The translations under genes were made by a program, and so were the position numbers. A stretch of 64,000 bases of DNA, taken from positions 2,047,191 to 2,111,190 of the forward strand of contig CP091241.1 in NCBI GenBank assembly GCA_027627685.1, written 5' to 3'. The notes below the pieces were generated by a model. The model was not told the origin of the DNA. It did not search any database and saw only the letters and a list, made by a program, of their open reading frames with translations. Positions 23,979-31,825 of this stretch are shown one piece after another (position 1 is the first letter of the stretch; each line of letters begins with the position of its first letter). Origin of the DNA: Hyphomonadaceae bacterium ML37. Its GTDB lineage: Bacteria > Pseudomonadota > Alphaproteobacteria > Caulobacterales > Maricaulaceae.

Positions 23979-25766
23979 CTAGAACGCCTCGGCGGCGAGC
24001 GCCATCAGATTGCCGGCGCCGCTTTCGATGCGCGCCAGATGGGCGTCGGCGTCCGGCAGCCAGCGGGCGACGAAATACTCCGCCGTGACAAGCTTGGCGG
24101 CATAGATCGGATCGGTTTCGCCCGCGGCGACTTTCGCAGCGGCGACCTTGGCCATCTTCGCCCAGGTCCAGGCAAAGCAGGTCAGGCCGAACAGGTGCAG
24201 GTAATCGGTCGAGGCCGCGCCCGCATTGTCGAAATTCTCCAGCCCCTTCTCCACCAGCCAGTTGGTGGCGCGCTTGAGCTTGGCGGTGACCGCTTCGAGG
24301 CCCTCCACGGACGATGCGATGGCGCTGTCGCCCTTGTTTTCCGCCACGAAGGCGTCCAGCGCGGCGAAGAAATTATTGATCGGCGCCATGCCCTTCATGG
24401 CCAGCTTGCGGCCCACCAGGTCCAGCGCCTGCACGCCATTGGTGCCTTCATAGATCAGGGTGATGCGCGCATCACGCAGGAGCTGGGACATGCCCCACTC
24501 CTCGGTGAAGCCCGAGCCGCCATGAATCTGCAGGCCCTTGGAAACGCTGTCATAGCCCTTGTCGGTGAGATAGGCTTTGATCACCGGGGTCAGCAGCGCC
24601 ATGTAATCGCCTGCGGTCTCGCGCGCCTTGTCGTCTTCGCCCTTGTGCTCCAGATCGCCTTGCAGCGCGGTCCAGTAGGCCAGCGCCCGCGCGCCCTCCA
24701 CAAACACTTTCTGGTCCATCAGCATGCGCCGCACGTCCGGGTGCACGATGATCGGATCGGCCGGGCCGTCCGGGTTTTTCGGCCCCGTCAGCGAGCGGCC
24801 CTGAAGCCGGTCTTTGGCGAAGCTGAGCGAGAACTGGTAGGCGGTCTCGGCCAGGCCCAGACCCTGCAGGCCCACGCCCAGGCGCGCCTCGTTCATCATG
24901 ACGAACATGATGCGCAGTCCCTTGTTCTCCTCGCCCACCAGCCAGCCGGTGGCCTCGTCATAATCCATGACGCAGGTGGCGTTGCCGTGAATGCCCATCT
25001 TGTGCTCCAGCCCGCCGCATTTCAGCGTATTGCGCTGGCCCGGCTCGCCGTTTTCATCGGGGATGAATTTGGGCACGACGAAGAGCGAAATACCCTTCAC
25101 GCCCGCCGGCGCGCCTTCAATGCGTGCCAGCACCAGGTGAACGATATTCTTCGACAGGCCGTGCTCGCCCGCCGAAATCCAGATTTTCTGGCCGGAAATC
25201 TTGTAGGACCCGTCGCCATTGGGCACGGCCTTGGTGCGCAGCATGCCCAGATCCGTGCCGCAATGGGGCTCGGTCAGGTTCATCGTGCCCGACCATTCTC
25301 CGGAGATCATCTTGGGTAGATAGAGCTGCTTCTGCTCGTCCGAGCCGCCCACCACCAGCGCCTGCGCGGCGCCGCCGGTGAGACCCGGATACATGCCGAA
25401 CGCCATGTTGGAGCTGGTCACCATCTCGTTGAAGGCGAGGTTCAGGAAATGCGGCAGGCCCTGGCCGCCATACTTGGGATCGCCCGACAGCGCGGTCCAG
25501 CCGCCTTCGGTCATCTGGGTATAGGCGTCCTTGAAGCCCTCGGGCGTGGTCACGACGCCGTCTTTCAGCGTGCAGCCCTGCACATCGCCCACCTTGTTCA
25601 GCGGCGACAGCACGTTCTCACACAGCTTGGCGCCCTCCTCCAGAATGGCGTCGATGATGTCGGGCGTCGCCTCGGCGAAGCCGTCGAGATGGGTGTATTG
25701 CTGAACGTCCAGAAGCTCGTTGAGGACGAATTTCTGATCACGAAGCGGGGCGCGGTACTGGGGCAT
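23979..25766 (-). CDS. Large acyl-CoA dehydrogenase (approximately 600 aa, DmdC/FadE-like)
   Basis: 595 residues: N-terminal domain APLRDQKFVLNELLDVQQY, core motifs NLTEPHCGTDLGMLRTKA, GQKIWISAGEHGL, KMGIHGNATCVMDYD, QIHGGSGFTEEWGMSQLLRDARITLIYEGTNGVQALDLVGRK, plus a C-terminal extra domain ending HLARIESGAGNLMALAAEAF. This long form covers FadE-type fatty acyl and 3-methylmercaptopropionyl-CoA dehydrogenases. In a fad operon a fatty-acyl role is the simpler reading. It is the first enzyme gene after the MerR regulator (94 bp). Confidence 0.92.
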   Translation of the reverse strand: MPQYRAPLRDQKFVLNELLDVQQYTHLDGFAEATPDIIDAILEEGAKLCENVLSPLNKVGDVQGCTLKDGVVTTPEGFKDAYTQMTEGGWTALSGDPKYGGQGLPHFLNLAFNEMVTSSNMAFGMYPGLTGGAAQALVVGGSDEQKQLYLPKMISGEWSGTMNLTEPHCGTDLGMLRTKAVPNGDGSYKISGQKIWISAGEHGLSKNIVHLVLARIEGAPAGVKGISLFVVPKFIPDENGEPGQRNTLKCGGLEHKMGIHGNATCVMDYDEATGWLVGEENKGLRIMFVMMNEARLGVGLQGLGLAETAYQFSLSFAKDRLQGRSLTGPKNPDGPADPIIVHPDVRRMLMDQKVFVEGARALAYWTALQGDLEHKGEDDKARETAGDYMALLTPVIKAYLTDKGYDSVSKGLQIHGGSGFTEEWGMSQLLRDARITLIYEGTNGVQALDLVGRKLAMKGMAPINNFFAALDAFVAENKGDSAIASSVEGLEAVTAKLKRATNWLVEKGLENFDNAGAASTDYLHLFGLTCFAWTWAKMAKVAAAKVAAGETDPIYAAKLVTAEYFVARWLPDADAHLARIESGAGNLMALAAEAF

Positions 25767-25860
25767 GTCGGTCTCCGAAGGGTCGGGCCGGCGCGCGATA
25801 TCGGGCCGGCTTAAGGGTTGGCCGCCAGACCGGTGAGGGCTGGCGTGAACGTGTGAGGCG

Positions 25861-26343
25861 TCAGTCAGGCGGGCCAGCGGCCCATTCGGTCAGGCGCGCC
25901 GCAGCCAGCGCCTCGAAGGCGCGCGCCCGGCGTTTGATGTCGTCAGGCGGTTCGCGATTGGCCAGGCGGGCTTCGAGCCAGCGCGTCCCGGCGTGCAGTT
26001 CGGCCAGCGCCGCGTCGATATCGTCGCGCTGACGCTCCAGCACTGTGATGCGGTCGCGCATGCGCTCCAGCGCCAGCGTCATGTGAGCGTGGGAGCCGTG
26101 ATCGAGCTGTTCGATCTCCAGCATCTCGCGCACATCATCGAGGGAAAAGCCCACCCGGCGCCCGCGCAGGATCAGCTCCAGCCGGGCGCAATCAGCCGCC
26201 GTGTACAGCCGTGTGGCCCCGCGCCGGCGCGGTTTGAGCAGGCCCTTCTGTTCGTAAAAGCGCAGCGTGCGCGCCGTGACGTCAAAACGTTCGGCAAGCT
26301 CCCGGATCGTCGACAGCGAGTCAGGCGCGGGTGTGTGGCTCAT
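25861..26343 (-). CDS. MerR family regulator of the beta-oxidation operon
   Basis: 160 residues from MSHTPAPDSLS; an upstream start at 26355 is possible. The winged-helix N-terminus reads IRELAERFDVTARTLRFYEQ then KGLLKPRRRGATRLYTAADCARLELIL. A coiled-coil dimer helix follows (LERMRDRITVLERQRDDIDAALAELHAG). There is no Cys-rich metal site, as in the LiuR-type acyl-CoA-responsive MerR proteins. It heads the operon and a LiuR-like operator lies just upstream, so autoregulation and control of the fad genes is likely (inference). Confidence 0.9.
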   Translation of the reverse strand: MSHTPAPDSLSTIRELAERFDVTARTLRFYEQKGLLKPRRRGATRLYTAADCARLELILRGRRVGFSLDDVREMLEIEQLDHGSHAHMTLALERMRDRITVLERQRDDIDAALAELHAGTRWLEARLANREPPDDIKRRARAFEALAAARLTEWAAGPPD

Positions 26344-26363
26344 GGCGCGCACCATCTATCAGG

Positions 26364-26385
26364 TTTACGTTCACGTCAACGTCAA
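26364..26385 (-). promoter_or_regulatory. LiuR-like operator overlapping the merR-fad promoter
   Basis: TTTACGTTCACGTCAA (26364-26379) is a near palindrome with half sites TTTACGT and ACGTCAA, continued by ACGTCAA. It matches the TTTACGTnnACGTAAA type recognised by MerR-family LiuR regulators. On the minus strand TTGACG is followed after 17-18 nt by a TGATAG-like -10, so the site would cover the promoter. Matching is by eye. Confidence 0.6.
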
Positions 26386-26445
26386 TCGGAGGGCGGCCCG
26401 CCACGAACCTAGGCGCGGCGGGCGACTCGCGCCAATGCTTCACCC

Positions 26446-27294
26446 ATGGTCTCTCGCCCCCTCACCTGCCTCCTGGCCGCCGCGTCGCTTGGCGCGGCGG
26501 CCCCCGCTCACGCGCAATTGCGCGACGTGCTCCTGGTGGAGCGCGAGGGCGGGGTGCATCTCTGGCTCGCCTTCGACCGCCAGCCGGCGTCAGCCTTCAT
26601 CGAAGCTGGCGCGCTGTATGTCATCGGCGTGGATGGCGAAGCCGCGCGCCGGATCACCCCGGCCAGCCCCGCGCCCTTCGCGGCGCTGCATCTGTCGCCG
26701 GAATCCGACGGCGGCGTGCGCCTCACGCTGGACAGCGCCCCTATGCGGACGGCTGAAGTGCGCGCGGGCGGTGTGTGGCTGACGCTGGATGCGCAGGGCT
26801 GGACCGCGCCGCCCGCAGCGCGCGCGGCGGCGGCCAGACCGGACGCGGCGCCCGTGCGCCCGTTTGCGCCGGCGCCAGACAACGCGGCGACGAGCACGGA
26901 CGCGCCAGCCGAGCCTGAACCTCTGCAAACCTCACAGCCCGCCCCTGTATCCACCCCCGCCCAGCGCGCCGCCGCATTGAACCCCGCCTGCGCCGGTGTC
27001 GCGCAGGAGCTGGAAGACGCGCCCTGGGATCTCGACCTGATTGCGGCCCAGGGCGCGTGCCTGGCCCAGGCCGGCGACGGCGCCGATGCCACCGTCCAGT
27101 TTGAACGCGTCCTGGCTTTCGAGCCCGAGCACGCCCGGGCGGCGCTGGGCCTCGCCCGCCTGAAAGAAGCCGCCGGCGACCTCACCGGCGCCGCCGAGCT
27201 CTACGACATCGCCGCCCGCGGCGCCCGCACCGATGGCGAAGCCCTGGAAGCCATGGCCGCGGCAAGGCGGTTAAGGGAGGCGCCGGGGGGTTAG
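26446..27294 (+). CDS. Exported TPR-repeat protein of unknown function
   Basis: 282 residues. Signal peptide MVSRPLTCLLAAASLGAAAPAHA, then a beta-rich domain (LRDVLLVEREGGVHLWLAFDRQ, residues about 25-125; AMIN-domain-like in shape), a Pro/Ala linker (130-175), and a C-terminal helical part with tetratricopeptide-like repeats (LAQAGDGADATVQFERVLAFEPEHARAALGLARLKEAAGDLTGAAELYDIAAR). It probably acts in the periplasm as a protein-protein adaptor. Divergent from merR, with 102 bp between start codons. Confidence 0.7.
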   Translation: MVSRPLTCLLAAASLGAAAPAHAQLRDVLLVEREGGVHLWLAFDRQPASAFIEAGALYVIGVDGEAARRITPASPAPFAALHLSPESDGGVRLTLDSAPMRTAEVRAGGVWLTLDAQGWTAPPAARAAAARPDAAPVRPFAPAPDNAATSTDAPAEPEPLQTSQPAPVSTPAQRAAALNPACAGVAQELEDAPWDLDLIAAQGACLAQAGDGADATVQFERVLAFEPEHARAALGLARLKEAAGDLTGAAELYDIAARGARTDGEALEAMAAARRLREAPGG

Positions 27295-27324
27295 GTTGCG
27301 CGTCCGGAATACGCCCCCCGGGCC

Positions 27325-27479
27325 ACCCCCTCTCCCCCATTTATGGGGGAGAGGGTAGGGTGAGGGGGCGGACCTCTCCGGTTCACCTGCCTACGACACG
27401 TTTCGCTGAGCCGCCGCACACCCCTCACCCTACCCTCTCCCCTCAAAGAGGGGAGAGGAGGCTTGAACGAGGCGTTTCA
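27325..27479. repeat. Family A modules in swapped order, copy 4
   Basis: Here the right module (CTCTCCCCCAT-TT-ATGGGGGAGAG then GGGTAGGGTGAGGGGG) comes first. It is followed by about 50 bp of other sequence and then the left module (CCCCTCACCCTACCC, hairpin TCTCCCCTC-aaa-GAGGGGAGA, AGGCTTGAACGAGGCGTTTC). It fills the gap between the TPR gene and the ligase gene. The reversed order shows the modules can move or recombine separately. Confidence 0.65.
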
Positions 27480-27513
27480 TTGGAATGCGCTGGCGTTGTT
27501 GTGTGAGCCCCCC

Positions 27514-29112
27514 TCACCCGCCCCCCAACATCGCCTCCAGCGTCTCCAGCCGGTCGGCTTCCGCCGCGGGCTTGTCCCAGCGGATGCGGTGAATGCGGGG
27601 GAAGCGCATGGCGATTCCGGATTTGTGGCGCGGCGAGCGGTTGAGCCCCTCGAACGCGATCTCCAGCACCAGGCCGAAATCCCGCCCCGCCTTCACCGCG
27701 CGCACGGGTCCGAAGCGCTCCACGGTATTGTCCTTCACAAACGCGTCGAGCTGTTTGAGTTCGGCGTCGGTGAAGCCGAAATACGCCTTGCCCACCGGGG
27801 TCAGCGCCTCGCCATCCTCGCCTGTGCGCCAGACGCCGAAGGTGAAGTCGGAATAGAAGCTGGAGCGCTTGCCGTGGCCGCGCTGGGCGTACATCAGCAC
27901 CGCGTCGATGAGAAACGGATCACGCTTCCACTTGAACCATTCGCCGCGCGGACGGCCGGGCAGATAGGGACTGGCCAGGCGCTTGATCATCACGCCCTCG
28001 GCCTGGGCGTGGGGCGGATCGGCACGCAGGGCGTCCAGCGCGTCCCAGCTGTCAAACGCCACCGGCGCCGACAGATCGATGCGGTCCGAGGCCAGCCCCG
28101 CCACAAACGCCTCCAGACGCTGGCGGCGCTGCGCAAACGGCAGGGCGCGCAGATCCTCTTCACCTTCCACCAGAAGATCATAGGCGCGGATAAAGGCCGG
28201 GTGGCGCGTCATCTGCGCTTTGGAGACCGTCTTTCGGTTGAGCCTCTGCTGCAGATCGCCGAACGGCGCCGGCCCGCCATCGCTGGCGCGCACGAGCAGC
28301 TCGCCGTCCAGCGCGCCTTCAAAATCCAGCGCCGCCAGCACGTCGGGAAATGTATGGGAAATGTCGTCGCCCGTGCGGGTGTAGAGCCGGCGCACCCCGC
28401 CCTCGCTCACCGCCTGCACGCGGATGCCGTCCCATTTCCATTCCGCCTGAACGTCCTTGGGGTCGAGCGCTTCCAGATCGCGCGGCTCCACCGGATGGGA
28501 CAGCATGACCGGGCGGAAGGGCGATTTGGCGGCGCTTTCGGGCTTCGGCGCCTTGCCGTCCAGCCAGGCGAACAGCGCCTCATAGGGCGGTTCCAGCCCG
28601 TGCCAGATCTCCTCGATCTCATTGACCGGCACGCCGCCATATTGCGCCAGCGCCGTCTTGGCCAGACGCGCCGACACCCCCACGCGAAGCCCGCCCGTGA
28701 CCAGCTTCAACAGCGCCCAGCGCCCGGTGGAATCCAGCGCATCCAGCCAGGCCTCGATCTGGGCCGGCGCCTCGGCGCGGGTGATGGTCTGCAGGGTGTC
28801 GATCACCTCGGCGAGGTCAGGGGGCCGGTTGGCGCCGGGCCTTGATGGCCAGATCAGCGCCACGGTTTCAGCGAGATCGCCGACATAATCATAGGACAGG
28901 GCAAACAACACCTGATCGGTGCGCTGCGCCGCCAGTTCACGGATCACGCCGGCCTTGGCGCCGCGAAACGCCAGCGCCCCCGTCAGCGCCGCCAGCGCCA
29001 GCCCGCGCTCGGGGTCGGGCGCCGCGCCAAAATGCACCTCCAGCGCCCGCAGCTTGGCGTTCCGCTGCGGCGTGAAAGCCAGCGTATCGAGCAGTCGGGC
29101 AAAACGCTCCAT
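27514..29112 (-). CDS. ATP-dependent DNA ligase (cisplatin damage-response type)
   Basis: 532 residues from MERFARLLDTLAFTPQRNAK, chosen over a start 14 codons earlier. N-terminal helical domain, then adenylation motif I EWKWDGIRVQ (Lys226 is the nucleotidyl lysine), motif III/IIIa RLYTRTGDDISHTFPD, FEGALDGELLVR, motif IV EGVMIKRLASPYLPGRPRGEW and motif V FKWKRDP. A C-terminal OB-fold is present. Such ligases usually sit beside a ligase-associated exonuclease and DEXH helicase; neither is next to it here. Likely DNA repair. Confidence 0.92.
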   Translation of the reverse strand: MERFARLLDTLAFTPQRNAKLRALEVHFGAAPDPERGLALAALTGALAFRGAKAGVIRELAAQRTDQVLFALSYDYVGDLAETVALIWPSRPGANRPPDLAEVIDTLQTITRAEAPAQIEAWLDALDSTGRWALLKLVTGGLRVGVSARLAKTALAQYGGVPVNEIEEIWHGLEPPYEALFAWLDGKAPKPESAAKSPFRPVMLSHPVEPRDLEALDPKDVQAEWKWDGIRVQAVSEGGVRRLYTRTGDDISHTFPDVLAALDFEGALDGELLVRASDGGPAPFGDLQQRLNRKTVSKAQMTRHPAFIRAYDLLVEGEEDLRALPFAQRRQRLEAFVAGLASDRIDLSAPVAFDSWDALDALRADPPHAQAEGVMIKRLASPYLPGRPRGEWFKWKRDPFLIDAVLMYAQRGHGKRSSFYSDFTFGVWRTGEDGEALTPVGKAYFGFTDAELKQLDAFVKDNTVERFGPVRAVKAGRDFGLVLEIAFEGLNRSPRHKSGIAMRFPRIHRIRWDKPAAEADRLETLEAMLGGG

Positions 29113-29291
29113 GGTGAGAGATATAGCGCGGGCGGGGCGGATGCAGGTGGACAAATGTTTGGGTCCGGCGCCACACCCCTCACCTCACACGCGAATAGCG
29201 GGTTGACCGGCGCCGGCGATGGCGGCAGCGTGGGTCACGAGGGTATAAAACGGCAATCTTTGATAAGACTTGGCCGCGGAGAGCGAACGTC

Positions 29292-31271
29292 ATGGGTGCA
29301 CGGTTTTCAGGCCTGATGGCGATCCTGGCGGCAGCGGCGATGGCGCTGTTCGCGCCGCCCGCCATCGCGCAGGCGCCCGATCCCGGTCCCTTCGCCGAGA
29401 TGGAGGCGTTCTCCGAACCCCGGCTTTCGCCCGACGGGCGGCGCGTCGCGGCCATCTGCGCCGGGCGGGGCCAGCGTTCGGTGTGTGTGTTCGATCTCAC
29501 CGGCGCCGAGCGCCCGCGCCTGTACGAACCGCCCGAGCGCGCCAGCGTGGGCGGGTTCTACTGGGCCAGCAACCGGCACGTGATTATCGAGGTCAGCTTC
29601 GCCTGGCGCGCCGGGCAGAGCGACGCGCACACGGTCTACGCCAATGAGCGCGGCGTGATCCTGAACGTTGACACCGGGGAGGCGCCGATCTTCCTGCAGA
29701 ACATGCGCAATTATCTCGGCGCCACCAATCAGGTCGCCTCCCTGCTCACCGGCGAGCCGGGCGCCGCGATCGCCCAGATGGTGGTCCAGCGCGGCGATTC
29801 CAATCCCGACACCGGCACCCGGCTGGCGCCGGGCGAGTTCGCGACCATGACGCTGCGCGTCGATCTCGAGACCGGACACGGCGAGCGCATGTCCTCCAGC
29901 AATACCGCAGGGCGCATTCGCCGGGACATCATGACAGCGGACGGCCGCACCATCGCGAGCACCTCGCGCCTGCCCTCCGGCGCCGATTTCAGGCTCGACA
30001 ACGCCCAGGGCCAGCCGCTCTACATCGCCGAACCAGGCCGGCCCGCCCCCGCGCAGATCAGCGTGATCGAGCACGGCGCCGCGCTGGCCATGCGCATCAA
30101 TACCGGCGCGCAGAAAGGGCTGCACCGGGTCGATCTGGAAACCGGGGCGCTGACGCCGATCGAGCTGCCGGCAGACGCAGGAGACCAGTACGCGATGCTG
30201 GTCGACGATTGGCGCGACGAACTGGCCGGCGTCTCGATCATGCATGACGATCTGCCTGGCCAGGTGTTCATCGACGCGGACCTGCGCGATCTGCACGCCA
30301 GCCTGGCCCAGGCGCTGGACGGCGTCCTGCCCTGCGCCCGGGTGGCCCTCACCTCCTGGTCAGCCGACCGGATGATGGTCACCGTCGCGGCCACCCAGCG
30401 CGGCCGTCCGTCGCAATACTTCCTGTTTGACGGCGCCACCGGCGATCTCAGCATTCTGGGGTCCCAGGCGCCGGCCCTCGACCAGACCCCGCTCGGCCCG
30501 GTCGAAGCCTTCCGCTATGATGCGTCCGACGGCCTGTCCATTCCCGCCTTCCTGACCCTGCCGCCGGGCAAGACCCGCGCCGACGGCCCCTTCCCGCTGG
30601 TCGCCCTGCCCCATGGCGGCCCCTTCGCGCGCGACACCGCCAGCTTTGACTGGTGGGCGCAGTACTACGCCTCGCTCGGCTATGCGGTGCTGCAGCCCAA
30701 TTTCCGCGGGTCCAGCGGCTATGGCGGCGAATTCGAGCGCGCCGGCCATGGCGAGTTTGGCGGGCTGATGATCCGCGACATCGCCGACGGCGCCGCCCAT
30801 CTGGTGCGTGAAGGCGTGGCGCGCGAGGGCGGATATTGCGCCGCGGGCGCCTCCTATGGCGGCTATGCCGCGCTGATGCTGGGCCTCATCGACCGGGCGA
30901 ATGTGCGCTGCATCATCGCCTTTGCGCCCGTCACCGATCCGGTGGAGCTGCTGGGCCAGCCCGGCGCCCGGCGCCTGTTCTGGGAGCGCTATGTCGGTGC
31001 GCGCGCCGAAATGCGCGCCGACCCCGCCTCCATCTCGCCCGCGCGCCGCGCCAGCGAATATGCCGCCCCCATCCTGCTCTTGCACGGGGTGGAGGATTCC
31101 ACCGTGCCGGTCGCGGAATCGCGCCATCTCGACCGCGTGATGCGCCGCTCGGGCCGCCTGCGCTATATCGAAATGCGCGCCATCGACCACTACCTCACCA
31201 CCGCCGACTCCCGCCGCCAGCTCCTCAGCGAAAGCGCCGCGCTGCTGCGCGAGCATCTGCCGGTGGAGTGA
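29292..31271 (+). CDS. Exported S9-family (prolyl oligopeptidase-like) peptidase
   Basis: 659 residues. Signal peptide about residues 1-28 (LMAILAAAAMALFAPPAIAQA), a beta-propeller region beginning FSEPRLSPDGRRVAAICAGR, and a C-terminal alpha/beta-hydrolase with SGYGGEFERAGHGEFGG, the nucleophile motif GASYGGYAALM (Ser about 521), the Asp in LLHGVEDSTVPV and the His in AIDHYLT. This is the S9C/acylaminoacyl- or dipeptidyl-peptidase form. Probably periplasmic digestion of short peptides. Single gene, divergent from the ligase. Confidence 0.9.
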   Translation: MGARFSGLMAILAAAAMALFAPPAIAQAPDPGPFAEMEAFSEPRLSPDGRRVAAICAGRGQRSVCVFDLTGAERPRLYEPPERASVGGFYWASNRHVIIEVSFAWRAGQSDAHTVYANERGVILNVDTGEAPIFLQNMRNYLGATNQVASLLTGEPGAAIAQMVVQRGDSNPDTGTRLAPGEFATMTLRVDLETGHGERMSSSNTAGRIRRDIMTADGRTIASTSRLPSGADFRLDNAQGQPLYIAEPGRPAPAQISVIEHGAALAMRINTGAQKGLHRVDLETGALTPIELPADAGDQYAMLVDDWRDELAGVSIMHDDLPGQVFIDADLRDLHASLAQALDGVLPCARVALTSWSADRMMVTVAATQRGRPSQYFLFDGATGDLSILGSQAPALDQTPLGPVEAFRYDASDGLSIPAFLTLPPGKTRADGPFPLVALPHGGPFARDTASFDWWAQYYASLGYAVLQPNFRGSSGYGGEFERAGHGEFGGLMIRDIADGAAHLVREGVAREGGYCAAGASYGGYAALMLGLIDRANVRCIIAFAPVTDPVELLGQPGARRLFWERYVGARAEMRADPASISPARRASEYAAPILLLHGVEDSTVPVAESRHLDRVMRRSGRLRYIEMRAIDHYLTTADSRRQLLSESAALLREHLPVE

Positions 31272-31302
31272 GGGGGCTTTCAGACGCCGGAGCGTCTGTC
31301 TT

Positions 31303-31419
31303 GTTTTCCCGGACGGCGTAGCCGTTCCGGGATCCATCCACCGAACCTCTCAGCCGCCGGGGCCGCTCTGATGGGGCGGGATGGGTCCCCGACTTTTGCT
31401 CACGCAAAATCCGGGAAGG
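31303..31419. repeat. Family B dispersed inverted repeat, copy 3
   Basis: The left end GTTTTCCCGG with hairpin CGGC-gta-GCCG and TTCCGGGATCCATCC pairs with the right end GGATGGGTCCCCGA, hairpin TTTTGC-tcac-GCAAAA and TCCGGGAAGG. The rest of the 340-bp gap 31272-31611 carries more palindromes (GTCTGGT-tccgggga-type stem with ACCAGAC at about 31473-31499) but no gene. Confidence 0.7.
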
Positions 31420-31611
31420 TAGGGTTGGGGGTAATGGGGTTGAGCTCCTCTCCCACTCGTGGGGGTGCGGCCGCAAAGTCTGGTCCGGGGAACCAGACGA
31501 CCGGCCGAACGGGCTGAGCGAAGCGAAGCCAGGTGGCATAATGGGCCTCATGACGCTGATCTTGACCCCTCCCCACAAATAGCCGAATTAGACGTTTCGA
31601 GGAGCCTTGTC

Positions 31612-31818
31612 ATGGCGCGGTATTATGTGAACAAGAGAGCGCAAGCGACCGGCGAGCATGAAGTTCATCGCGATGGCTGCTCATACCTGCCGGCGCCGGA
31701 GAACCGCGTCTACCTTGGCGATTTTCCCGATTGCCATCATGCCATTGAAAAAGCTCGCTCCATGTTTGGAAAGTCGGATGGCTGCTACCATTGCAGCTAT
31801 GCCTGCCACGCAGCATAG
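31612..31818 (+). CDS. Small Cys/His-rich conserved protein in a low-GC island
   Basis: 68 residues from MARYYVNKRAQATGEHEVHR. Five cysteines and several histidines are arranged C23, C41-H42-H43, C58-x-H60-C61, C65-H66, including the pattern GCSYLP, LGDFPDCHHAIEKA, DGCYHCSYACH. This suggests a small metal-binding fold. GAGGAG stands 7 nt before the ATG, which is why this start is used rather than the longer open frame. I recall similar mini-proteins in other bacteria, but their function is unknown. It ends 7 bp from the end of the convergent RelA/SpoT-type gene. Confidence 0.75.
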   Translation: MARYYVNKRAQATGEHEVHRDGCSYLPAPENRVYLGDFPDCHHAIEKARSMFGKSDGCYHCSYACHAA

Positions 31819-31825
31819 AGTACTG

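Noticed and set aside
31459-31611. Upstream extension of the Cys/His mini-protein frame
   Set aside because: The 51 codons before the ATG at 31612 run through palindromic repeat sequence and lack a ribosome site, whereas GAGGAG precedes 31612.
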